Below the pieces are notes generated by a model. The model ran no database searches, was not told where the DNA came from, and saw only the letters and a program-made list of their open reading frames with translations. 64,000 bases of DNA from SB15 sp964639245 (GTDB taxonomy: Bacteria; Chloroflexota; Anaerolineae; Aggregatilineales; J027), in contig CAZXCU010000004.1 of NCBI GenBank assembly GCA_964639245.1, positions 124,001 to 188,000 on the forward strand, read 5' to 3'. Below are positions 7,658 to 15,199 of this stretch, piece by piece. The translations under genes were made by a program, and so were the position numbers. The stretch's first letter is position 1; every line of letters begins with the position of its first letter.

Positions 7658-8095
7658 ATGTCTAAAGTGCTTCAACAATGTCCATCCTGCGGCAGCGATA
7701 TGGTCATCACCCGCCTGAGCTGTACTAACTGCGATACCGAAGTGACGGGGACGTTTCATACCAGCATCTTCGCGCAGCTTTCGCCGGAGGATTTGCGCTT
7801 TGTGGAAATTTTTCTGGCCTGTCGTGGCAATGTCAAAGAGATGGAACGGGAGTCCGGTCTGTCCTATTGGACGATTCGCGGCAAGTTGAATGACATCATC
7901 GAGTCGTTGGGGTTGGAACACAAAAAAAATCCCCGTCAACCCGACTTGAAAAGCCAGCGCAAACACATTTTAGAAGCGCTTCAACGCGGTGAACTCTCAA
8001 TCAAAGAAGCAGAGACAAGGCTAGCGCAGTTAAAAAAGCAGGCTTCCGCTCAAGAATTGGACGCTCCTGACGAAAGCCCCCGTGACACTGACTGA
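7658..8095 (+). CDS. DUF2089-family zinc-ribbon regulator
   Basis: A 145-residue protein. It begins with a zinc ribbon CPSCG...CTNCDTEVTG (about residues 8-29). A helical DNA-binding-like block follows (LRFVEIFLACRGNVKEMERESGLSYWTIRGKLNDII), which looks like a helix-turn-helix. It ends with a short segment, ILEALQRGELSIKEAETRLAQL, that resembles the SHOCT-like domain seen in YvlB/LiaX proteins. The same short segment opens the next gene's product, which suggests the two proteins interact or are co-regulated. The ATG at 7658 is preferred to 7646 because the GGAG of the ribosome-binding site overlaps the upstream ATG. It is probably a transcription regulator; its target is unknown, and the repeats at its own promoter suggest autoregulation. 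Confidence 0.8.
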   Translation: MSKVLQQCPSCGSDMVITRLSCTNCDTEVTGTFHTSIFAQLSPEDLRFVEIFLACRGNVKEMERESGLSYWTIRGKLNDIIESLGLEHKKNPRQPDLKSQRKHILEALQRGELSIKEAETRLAQLKKQASAQELDAPDESPRDTD

Positions 8096-8137
8096 CAAAT
8101 TCAGCCATTGTCTCCATTATAGACTTGGAAGTGCATA

Positions 8138-9667
8138 ATGGAAGACCAGACGACAATTTTGACCATGCTCAAAGAAGGCAAAATCAGCGTGGAGGAAGCC
8201 GAACGCCTGTTGAGTTTGCTGGATGACCCCGAACCAGAAGCCGAACCCCAAGAACCCGTCTACGATGCACCGCGTAAACCCAAAAACGAGGAGGCTTCGC
8301 AGCATCGCCATCGTGGACGCAGATTTTCGTTTTCTTTCGGGATGCCCACCCCACCCGTTCCACCTGTTCCCCCGATGCCACCCTTCCCTCCCAAACCCCC
8401 TGAAATGAGTTGGCGTGACCATAAAATGGGGTTTGCGAAACGCAAACGCAACATTACCGAAGGCTGGTCAATCCGCACCAGCGAACTGTTAGAGGCGCTC
8501 AAAGAATTTGGTCATGACGATTTAGACATAGATGAACTGGAAAATCTGCGAGTTCACAACATCAAACCCGATTACATCCGGGCGATTCATGAAGCGGGAC
8601 TCACCGAACTCAGCATCGAGGATCTGGTAGAACTACGGATTCAGAACATCAAGCCGGAATATATTGAAGCGATGGTCGACGCGGATTTTGACGACCTGTC
8701 CGCACAGGACATTATCGAACTTCGCAATCACGGGGTTAAACCACGTTATATTGAAGAACTCGCCGATGCCGGTTTTGAATTTAGCAGCGTGCATGAAGTC
8801 ATCGAAATGGCGAATCATGGGGTGCGCCCCAAAATGGTTAAGGCCATACAGGAACTGGGCATCGAAAATATCACCCCGCAAGAAGTCATCAAACTGAGCA
8901 ATCATGGGGTTCATCCGCGTTTCATTGAAGAAATGGCAGAACTTGGCTACGACGATTTGCGTGTGGAAGAATTAATTGAGCTAGCAACCCACGGAGTCAG
9001 ACCGGAATATGTCAAAGCCTTCCGTGAATTGGGGTTGACCGACATTTCGGTAGATGAAATGGTTGAACTGCGAAACCATGGCGTGCGGGTCAGTTACATC
9101 AAAGAACTGGCGGAACTTGGTTACGACGATTTAAGCGTTGAGGAGTTGGTTGAACTGGCGACGCATGGGGTCAAAGCACAGTATATCGAATCCATCAAGG
9201 ACGCGGGTTTAGAGACGTTCTCCATGGCGGATATTGTAGAACTCCATATTCACGGCGTAAGTACCCGTTTCATTGAGCAAATGGCGGAACGCGGACTTGA
9301 AAATTTAACGGCAGAAGAATTAATCGAGCTAAGTCATCGGGGAGTTGCGCCACGCTATGTTGAAATCATGCGCGAACGCGGGATGAAAAAATTTAATCAA
9401 CCCCGTATGGCGGACAAGCTGACCCGCCAATTTTTGAAAATGCGCGAAAAAGGCATGGATGGCGAAACGATTGCCCAATTGCGCTCAATGGATATTTTGC
9501 AATTTTCCAATCAGTTTGCCCGTGATATGGCAGAGTTGGGTTTTCCCAATTTGACCCCCCAGCAAATGATTGATCTGTGGGTGTTTGATATAGACCTTGC
9601 CTATGTGCAGGCCAACCGTCATTTAACGCTTGAGGAAATGATTGCTGTGCGGCAGGCAGAAATTTAA
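8138..9667 (+). CDS. SHOCT-like domain protein with ten 29-residue repeats
   Basis: A 509-residue protein. Residues 4-28 (TTILTMLKEGKISVEEAERLL) match the SHOCT-like N-terminal domain of YvlB/LiaX proteins. A linker rich in proline and arginine follows (PPVPPVPPMPPFPPKPP near 70-86). From about residue 138 come ten back-to-back units of exactly 29 residues, each of the form x-x-HGV-x-P-x-Y-I-x-x-L-x-x-x-G-(F/L/Y)-x-x-(L/I)-(S/T)-x-x-(D/E)-(L/I)-(I/V)-(E)-(L/M). The C-terminus degenerates into weaker copies. There is no signal peptide or membrane helix. Each unit looks like a helical hairpin, so a solenoid is likely. Function unknown; it follows the DUF2089 gene by 42 nt and is probably its partner. 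Confidence 0.8.
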   Translation: MEDQTTILTMLKEGKISVEEAERLLSLLDDPEPEAEPQEPVYDAPRKPKNEEASQHRHRGRRFSFSFGMPTPPVPPVPPMPPFPPKPPEMSWRDHKMGFAKRKRNITEGWSIRTSELLEALKEFGHDDLDIDELENLRVHNIKPDYIRAIHEAGLTELSIEDLVELRIQNIKPEYIEAMVDADFDDLSAQDIIELRNHGVKPRYIEELADAGFEFSSVHEVIEMANHGVRPKMVKAIQELGIENITPQEVIKLSNHGVHPRFIEEMAELGYDDLRVEELIELATHGVRPEYVKAFRELGLTDISVDEMVELRNHGVRVSYIKELAELGYDDLSVEELVELATHGVKAQYIESIKDAGLETFSMADIVELHIHGVSTRFIEQMAERGLENLTAEELIELSHRGVAPRYVEIMRERGMKKFNQPRMADKLTRQFLKMREKGMDGETIAQLRSMDILQFSNQFARDMAELGFPNLTPQQMIDLWVFDIDLAYVQANRHLTLEEMIAVRQAEI

Positions 9668-9675
9668 GCAACTCC

Positions 9676-9723
9676 ATCCCCTAACCCTCCCCATTATGTT
9701 GGGGAGGGATTGAGGGTGGGGAT
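9676..9723. terminator. Long GC-rich hairpin between convergent genes
   Basis: CCCTCCCC (9685-9692) pairs with GGGGAGGG (9701-9708) across an 8-nt loop. The outer ATCCCC and GGGGAT can extend the stem. It lies between the stop codons of two convergent genes and can serve both strands, though no long T-run follows. Hairpins of this composition recur in many genomes, so it may also be a copy of a dispersed palindrome. Confidence 0.55.
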
Positions 9724-9730
9724 TTGAATT

Positions 9731-11524
9731 TTAGAAATAGCTGCTGATGACTTCTAACACGCTGCGAATATTTTCCGGTGCGCCGGATTGCACACGGGTT
9801 GCGGAAGCACGCGCAATCGAACTCAGGGAACGCACGTCCGCGCTGTCGCCGTAAGCCACCGGAATCACGATAATTGGATTCTGTTTGCTGCGTTCGCCCT
9901 GTAGCAGGGTATTAACACTGTTCAAGGCTTGGGTGCTGGCAGTGTCCTCCCCATCGCTTAACAAGACAATGGCGCGGATTCTATCGCCATCTTCGGAGGT
10001 TTCATTCATGGCAGTGATAGTTTCTATGATGGCATCATAGAGGGCGGTATCCCCGTCTGCGTCCAGCCCTTGAATCGATTCTTCCAAACGGTCACGGTTG
10101 CTTTCGATATTGTCAATTGGCACAACAATTTCAACACCGGTGCTAAAAATCATCAAACCAACACGGTTGTTGCTTTCTGTCTGGTCAAGGAAGGCGATGG
10201 CAGCATCTTTCGCCAGATTTAATTTTTCGCCTTCCATCGAGCCGGAAACATCCATCAGCAGCCAAATATCCGCCTGTTTTTTGACGAAACTCCAACTTTC
10301 CTGGACAGCCGAAATGACGGCGGGTTCGGGAACTTCTAACACGGTAAAGGGTTGGGCGGGGTCAACGCCGAGTTCGGGGGTAATAGGATAACCGAGTTCA
10401 ACATCGGGGTTGACCGGACGGAAACCCGCCGCCAGAACTTTTTCTTGTACCGATGGAGTCAGCACATAGTCGGTAAAAATGCGCGCTGCCTCTGCCATTT
10501 CGGGCGTGACCCAATCGGCCTGTACGATGCCAAAAGGATGTTCATGCCAGAACGTGCCTTCGGCGGGATAGAGCGCAATGAGTTTTTCGGGCGGGTTGTA
10601 TTGTGTTTTGCCCTGATTGATGTAGATGAGGTCATTTTCTTCGAGCGCTACAAAGTCGAGATAATCCGGCCCCTGCGCGATGTATTCTTTAAATTCGGTG
10701 GTGCGGCTGGAATAGTGGCGGATGAGATTTTCAATATCGCGCACACCCTGCTGCACATCCAGATTCTGGACTGTTTCCATACTCAAACGGCGCTCAACAA
10801 TCCCGTTGGCTTGGGCGCTGGCGTAATATTCCGCGATGAGCGTCGAAATGGCGGTGGAGCTAATGAACGGGTCGGTATGTCCATAATAGACGGTTTTACG
10901 CCCCGAAATGCCGTATGCGCCCCAGCCTTCAGGGTTATTCAGCACTTCCAGCAGATGACTCCAGCCGATTTGTTCACCGGGATTCGCATCCTGAATGGCT
11001 TGGAGGCGGCTTTCCCAGATTGCCATAACAACGGGTGCATTGGCAGTAGCAGGGCTGTTGGTCAGGTCAAAAAGTTCACGGCCGGACTGATAATTTGCTA
11101 GTGCCAACCAGTGACTGACAGATGGGGCAAAAATAGTGGGTTTTTCCACATTCTGGTTGTTGGGCGCGATGATGGCATTGACGATTCCCTGCATCACCGT
11201 CCCGGAGGAAGCATTCCGCCCTTCCACGAAAATCGGTTTTTCGCCGTCCGCCAACCGTTCGCCAGTGATAGGATTCCGCCCTTCAGCATAGGCACGGTTG
11301 AAATTTTGAATGGCTTCCGGCAAATAGGCTTCTGATTCCGGTGCATAGATAATCGAAATAGTAATAGCGTTATCTGGCGCAACGGGGGCTTGAGTCGCTG
11401 CCGATGAAGAGGTTGTATTGCTGGTCGTGCTGGAACTGTCTTCCCCAAAACTACAGGCGACGGTTGCCAGAATAAGCAGCAAAACCACCGTAAAAACGCG
11501 ATAGAAAGGAGATTTCGGAGACAT
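9731..11524 (-). CDS. Lipoprotein with solute-binding-like domain and C-terminal VWA domain
   Basis: A 597-residue lipoprotein. The signal peptide ends in a lipobox, LATVAC, with the modified cysteine at about residue 24, then a Ser/Thr-rich linker. Residues 50-390 resemble a bacterial extracellular solute-binding fold (ITISIIYAPESEAYLPEAIQNF; QADWVTPEMAEAARIFTDYV). Residues 405-597 are a von Willebrand factor A domain with an intact metal-ion site (DVSGSMEG near 412, T in DGDTALYD, D in LLSDGEDT). Such proteins sit on the outer face of the membrane and bind protein or ligand; the target is not evident. The upstream gene codes for a related protein without the VWA part and ends 18 nt away, so the two form an operon. 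Confidence 0.85.
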   Translation of the reverse strand: MSPKSPFYRVFTVVLLLILATVACSFGEDSSSTTSNTTSSSAATQAPVAPDNAITISIIYAPESEAYLPEAIQNFNRAYAEGRNPITGERLADGEKPIFVEGRNASSGTVMQGIVNAIIAPNNQNVEKPTIFAPSVSHWLALANYQSGRELFDLTNSPATANAPVVMAIWESRLQAIQDANPGEQIGWSHLLEVLNNPEGWGAYGISGRKTVYYGHTDPFISSTAISTLIAEYYASAQANGIVERRLSMETVQNLDVQQGVRDIENLIRHYSSRTTEFKEYIAQGPDYLDFVALEENDLIYINQGKTQYNPPEKLIALYPAEGTFWHEHPFGIVQADWVTPEMAEAARIFTDYVLTPSVQEKVLAAGFRPVNPDVELGYPITPELGVDPAQPFTVLEVPEPAVISAVQESWSFVKKQADIWLLMDVSGSMEGEKLNLAKDAAIAFLDQTESNNRVGLMIFSTGVEIVVPIDNIESNRDRLEESIQGLDADGDTALYDAIIETITAMNETSEDGDRIRAIVLLSDGEDTASTQALNSVNTLLQGERSKQNPIIVIPVAYGDSADVRSLSSIARASATRVQSGAPENIRSVLEVISSYF

Positions 11525-11542
11525 AGAACGTCCTTTTCTTTT

Positions 11543-12697
11543 TTATGGTGCGGTACGATAGCCTTCAAACCAGCGCACCAGACTCGAAACTCCGGCGCGG
11601 TCTGGTAAGCTGATGGGACTGCCAGAAAGGGTCAACTGCACCCCCTCTGCGTTAAAGGGAGCAAATTGAGTTAAGTCGGTCAGTTGGGCAGGACGGAAAC
11701 CGGCTTCACCCACGGCGCGCTGTTGGGATTCGGCCAGTAAAAATTCGCCAAAATTCTCGGCGGCTTGGCGTTCCTCATCGGAAGTTTCATTCCCATCCCA
11801 AACAGCATAGGGAAAATCCAACAGCAAGTAATTGATGGGATAATTTAAGACAATCGGTTCAACCGCGCTTAATGTGCTGTAGTGAGCAAGCCATTGACTT
11901 TCGGGCAACAACCCGATTTCTGCGGTAGATTGGCGGGTGTTTGCCATCCTATCAGCAGGATCAAGGCCAAGATTAGAAAAATTCGGGACAGATTCTATGA
12001 TGGGTTCAAGCCATGTTTTAAGTCCGGCATCGTTCATAATCTGGGTGGTCAGCTGCGGGTTATTGGCGTAAGTACCCGCCAGTGTCAACAGAGAAGCCAA
12101 ACCACTGTCGGTGCTGTCCGGGCGGGAAAAGGCCATTTTGACAAACCGCCATGTTGAATCGCCACCAATGGCTGCCCAAGATTCAGCCACCGCCGCCTGT
12201 TGAATCGTTTGCCCGTCAAAGGTGCCATACTGGGTGGCAATGACTTCGGCACGGCTCTGGTATGCACCCCAGATAATCGGGGTACTTGCCAGCGAAGGTT
12301 CAAGCGAAGCATAACGCATATCCACCGCTTGGGCATAACTCAGGGCGTAGTTGGATTCAGGAATCCACACCTGCGGGTGATTGAGAACCGTCCAAGCGCT
12401 GCTGCCCTGCCAGACTTCGATGCTATCCTGTACCACGACCTGAAGATTCACTTCGCGTCCCGCTACACGCGGATTGGTACGTTCATAGGCAATCACAGCC
12501 GCCCGCACCCAATTTTCCATCAGGGGTGTAACCGCAATTTGCAGGGCAATCGGTTCACTATTGGTGGTGTTGTTTTCAGATTCGGGATTATCGCCATTGT
12601 CATCCGAGTCCGAACCGCCCTGTAAGGCAACGCCCAAACCCACAATCACAATCGCGCTGAGAATAATGAGAAAAAAGACAATTTGAGAACGGCGCAT
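11543..12697 (-). CDS. Membrane-anchored solute-binding-like protein (paired with VWA lipoprotein)
   Basis: A 384-residue protein with one N-terminal hydrophobic helix (FFLIILSAIVIVGLGVALQ, about residues 8-26) and no lipobox cysteine, then an Asn/Asp-rich linker. The remainder is a solute-binding-like fold (IALQIAVTPLMENWVRAAVIAYERTN; SWAAIGGDSTWRFVKMAFSRP) related to the first half of the next protein: both have the segments about a stop at 'LxEWA/SQWL' and the 'AxFGEFLLxxxxQxxVxxAGFRPA' terminal block. The missing VWA domain is the main difference. The pair is probably translated together. I infer a shared role in sensing or binding an extracellular ligand; no permease is next to them. Confidence 0.75.
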   Translation of the reverse strand: MRRSQIVFFLIILSAIVIVGLGVALQGGSDSDDNGDNPESENNTTNSEPIALQIAVTPLMENWVRAAVIAYERTNPRVAGREVNLQVVVQDSIEVWQGSSAWTVLNHPQVWIPESNYALSYAQAVDMRYASLEPSLASTPIIWGAYQSRAEVIATQYGTFDGQTIQQAAVAESWAAIGGDSTWRFVKMAFSRPDSTDSGLASLLTLAGTYANNPQLTTQIMNDAGLKTWLEPIIESVPNFSNLGLDPADRMANTRQSTAEIGLLPESQWLAHYSTLSAVEPIVLNYPINYLLLDFPYAVWDGNETSDEERQAAENFGEFLLAESQQRAVGEAGFRPAQLTDLTQFAPFNAEGVQLTLSGSPISLPDRAGVSSLVRWFEGYRTAP

Positions 12698-12841
12698 TCA
12701 TCACTACCTTCGACATCAATCGTCATTATAGCACGCGGGGGAATCCCTCACGAAAAAACCACATCTTTTTAGGGGGTAGAAAAGCAAGGAAGATAAAATT
12801 TGCTGGTACAATGACCTAAAAAAGTAAAGTGATGCGAAACC

Positions 12842-13921
12842 ATGTCCTATGAATATGTTGGAAATTTACATATCCATACGCCTTATTCGGATGGTACTGA
12901 ATTTTATGAAACCATCGCGGAGGCTGCTCGCCGCGCCAAGCTCGATTTTATCGTCGTGACAGACCATAACGTGCTGGTCAAAGGGGTGGAAGGTTACTAT
13001 GGCAGCGAAGAGGATGGACATGTGCTGGTGCTGACGGGCGAAGAAGTCCATGACCGCACCCGCCAGACTCAATGTAATCACTGTCTGGTCTACGGCGTGG
13101 ATGAGGAAGTTTGCCATGCTGCCGATGACCCGCAGTTTTTGATTGATACGGTGAATCAGAAAAAGGGCTTAACTTTTCTGGCACATCCGCATGACCGCGA
13201 TGTGGCATGGTTGGGAGAGCGCCACTCTACGCCTATGGCATGGGTGGATTGGAACATTCAAAATTTTACCGGGTTGGAAATCTGGAATTTCATGTCCAGC
13301 ACCAAAGATGCCATGCTGAATTTTCGGCAGGGGGTACAAGCGCTTTTCCGTCCCGAAGAATTTATCATCAGCCCACCCCAAGCAACATTTGAAGTGTGGG
13401 ATAGACTGCTTAGCGCAGGGCAAAAAATTGTGGGGATTGGCGGGGCAGATGCTCATGGCACTTACTTTGGGAAAGGGCTGCTCACCCATCGGATTTTTCC
13501 GTATGATTTTTTGTTTAGCTGTGTGAACACCCATCTTTTGCCGAAAATTCCGTTCTCCGGCAATCTGGCGTTAGACAAGCAGTTGATTTATGCGACACTC
13601 AAGGCAGGACGGGCATTTATCGGGTATGACATTCCCGGCGAGACACGCGGATTTCGCTTTATCGCGCACGGGAGTTATGGCACAGCCGAAATGGGTGACT
13701 CCTTAAGGGTGGGGGCGGGCGTGACCATGCAAATTCGGACTCCAGCTCGCGCTCGCATCAAAATTATTCATGAGGGCAAAGTCGTTCGGGAAGATGTCAA
13801 CACTGATGCCCTAACCCACACCGCTACCGAACGGGGCGCATACCGTGTAGAGGCATGGAAAGAATATTTAGGGGCCGAGCGCTGTTGGATCATCAGCAAC
13901 CCGATTTATCTGGTGCGCTAA
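12842..13921 (+). CDS. PHP-domain phosphoesterase-like protein
   Basis: A 359-residue protein with the four metal-binding motifs of the PHP family. Motif I is NLHIHTPYSDG (residues 8-18), motif II VVTDHN (38-43), the GEEVHD glutamate follows at about 67, motif III HPHDRD lies near 120 and motif IV GADAHG near 201. PHP proteins are usually metal-dependent phosphoesterases. The residues after about 250 (FRFIAHGSYGTAEMGDSLRVGAGVTM) form an extra beta-rich domain with no match I know. The substrate is unknown. The gene is convergent with the cytochrome gene and the two stop regions overlap by 4 nt. Confidence 0.85.
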   Translation: MSYEYVGNLHIHTPYSDGTEFYETIAEAARRAKLDFIVVTDHNVLVKGVEGYYGSEEDGHVLVLTGEEVHDRTRQTQCNHCLVYGVDEEVCHAADDPQFLIDTVNQKKGLTFLAHPHDRDVAWLGERHSTPMAWVDWNIQNFTGLEIWNFMSSTKDAMLNFRQGVQALFRPEEFIISPPQATFEVWDRLLSAGQKIVGIGGADAHGTYFGKGLLTHRIFPYDFLFSCVNTHLLPKIPFSGNLALDKQLIYATLKAGRAFIGYDIPGETRGFRFIAHGSYGTAEMGDSLRVGAGVTMQIRTPARARIKIIHEGKVVREDVNTDALTHTATERGAYRVEAWKEYLGAERCWIISNPIYLVR

Positions 13922-14421
13922 AAGACGGGGTTGGTCGCATCCAGCACCCGCAGATAGGCAATGATGCTTAAAATCTGCTCATCCGATAAATTGGGAAACC
14001 CTGCCCGTGGCGGCATGACTACCCCTGAGACATTAAACGGATCATCGGCAGGCCGTCCATTGATGATGAAGCGCAGTAGGGCAGTGTCGCTCATCCCGCG
14101 TGTAAAAACGTTGCGCTTGAGGGCGGGGCCAAAACTTTTTTCGCCTTCTCCGGTGAGGCCATGACAATTGGCACAGAAAACGCCATAGTTAAATTCCCCT
14201 TCGGCAACCATCTCCGACGAGTAATTTTCAATCGGACGTAACCCGGTATCATCCGATGCAAGTGCCTCAGCATTTAATGTTCCGTCAAAGGTGTCACAGA
14301 GCGCTTCTAACAGCGATTTGACAGGTTCAGAGGAGGGGGTTGTCTGTGTTGTCTGTTTTTTATAGGCGAACGGGATAACCATCGCCAGCAAAAACGGTAT
14401 AACAAACAAGATTTTCCGCAT
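13918..14421 (-). CDS. Small monoheme c-type cytochrome
   Basis: A 167-residue protein. An N-terminal hydrophobic segment (ILFVIPFLLAMVIPFAYKK) serves as signal or anchor, and then a single haem-binding CANCH (about residue 84) follows in FNYGVFCANCHGLTGEG. The axial methionine is probably the one in VVMPPRAGFPNLSDEQI, a typical cytochrome c class I C-terminus. It would act outside the membrane as an electron carrier. The upstream gene ends 5 nt before it on the same strand, so the two are co-transcribed. No partner oxidase or reductase is nearby, so its redox partner is unknown. Confidence 0.85.
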   Translation of the reverse strand: MRKILFVIPFLLAMVIPFAYKKQTTQTTPSSEPVKSLLEALCDTFDGTLNAEALASDDTGLRPIENYSSEMVAEGEFNYGVFCANCHGLTGEGEKSFGPALKRNVFTRGMSDTALLRFIINGRPADDPFNVSGVVMPPRAGFPNLSDEQILSIIAYLRVLDATNPVF

Positions 14422-14426
14422 GGGTG

Positions 14427-15014
14427 TTAGCCTCCCCGCTGCACAGGAGCAGCGCCGTCAGCCGGATTTTCGGAGATAAATGGCACAGAAGCCTTTGTCA
14501 AAATGTCGTAAGGCAATTCGTAACCAAATTCAATCCATGCAATCGGACGTTCACGGGTACGGGCATCCACGTCATATAAGCCAGCTTCCGCACAGATGCC
14601 GCGTACCGCCGTAAAATGCAAATCGTAACCTTTGTGCTGTCCCAGCAGCGTACCGACTTCAATTACATCCCCACGAGTAACTTCAAAACTAATCATATGC
14701 AGCACCACAAGGCAAACTTCATTATACGCATCATCAATCATGAGCAATCCCCCATAGCGCGGGGTCGAAAGATAGACAATGCCGTCTGTGGGCGAATAGA
14801 CATTGGCATCGCCACCACAGGTAAAATCGTAAGCACGACGGTTGGGGTCTAGCGGTGGTTTGCCATCTCGATTAACACCGTGAAAAGTGGCGACTTTGCT
14901 CTCTGCACCCGGCGCACAGGGCGTATAGTAATTGGTAATCGGTTCGCCATTATCCGCTTGAACAGACGGCACAAGGAAACATAGCACAATCGCTAAAAGC
15001 AGCAGTTTTCGCAT
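14427..15014 (-). CDS. Exported M23-like (LytM fold) protein, probably not a typical peptidase
   Basis: A 195-residue protein with a cleavable signal peptide (MRKLLLLAIVLCFLVPSVQA, residues 1-20). The rest resembles the M23/LytM beta-fold: AYDFTCGGDANVYSPTDGIVYLSTPRYGGLLMID corresponds to the 'HxGxDxxxxxGTPVxAxxDGxV' block, and GTLLGQHKGYDLHFTAVRG to the terminal H-x-H block. The first metal-ligand histidine is not seen (the site reads AYDF), and HxH is replaced by DLHF, so catalysis is doubtful. The start at 15014 has a GGAG 10 nt upstream and gives a clean signal peptide; a longer in-frame start at 15107 would not. It lies 5 nt from the cytochrome gene. Confidence 0.7.
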   Translation of the reverse strand: MRKLLLLAIVLCFLVPSVQADNGEPITNYYTPCAPGAESKVATFHGVNRDGKPPLDPNRRAYDFTCGGDANVYSPTDGIVYLSTPRYGGLLMIDDAYNEVCLVVLHMISFEVTRGDVIEVGTLLGQHKGYDLHFTAVRGICAEAGLYDVDARTRERPIAWIEFGYELPYDILTKASVPFISENPADGAAPVQRGG

Positions 15015-15157
15015 GATGAAATTCTCCGCAAAAGATATTTTCAGCATAGGACAAATAAAAGATTGATTCTGGTCTCCTCTCCACTCTCCAAATATCACCT
15101 TGCTCACATTTTCCTGACCAGCCTGACATTTTGTGCATGGGAAATGCCCCGAATTTC

Positions 15158-15166
15158 TGATACAAT
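15158..15166 (+). promoter_or_regulatory. Extended -10 promoter element of uvrB
   Basis: TGATACAAT (15158-15166) is an extended -10 box. The -35 position carries only a weak TGGGAA. It lies 34 nt before the uvrB ATG. No SOS box was found by eye. Confidence 0.45.
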
Positions 15167-15199
15167 CTTAGAACGTGTGTTCAGTGAAAAGGACATCAC

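Noticed and set aside
8501..9360. Periodic DNA as a CRISPR array
   Set aside because: The 87-bp period is in frame with a 29-residue protein repeat, and the units are diverged without conserved repeats plus unique spacers.
10352..11101. 249-codon plus-strand frame inside the VWA lipoprotein gene
   Set aside because: Antisense shadow of a well-supported gene, with no ribosome-binding site and a phenylalanine/glycine-rich composition typical of shadow frames.
15121..15199. SOS (LexA) box before uvrB
   Set aside because: No palindrome resembling a Gram-positive GAAC-N4-GTTC or an E. coli-type box was seen.
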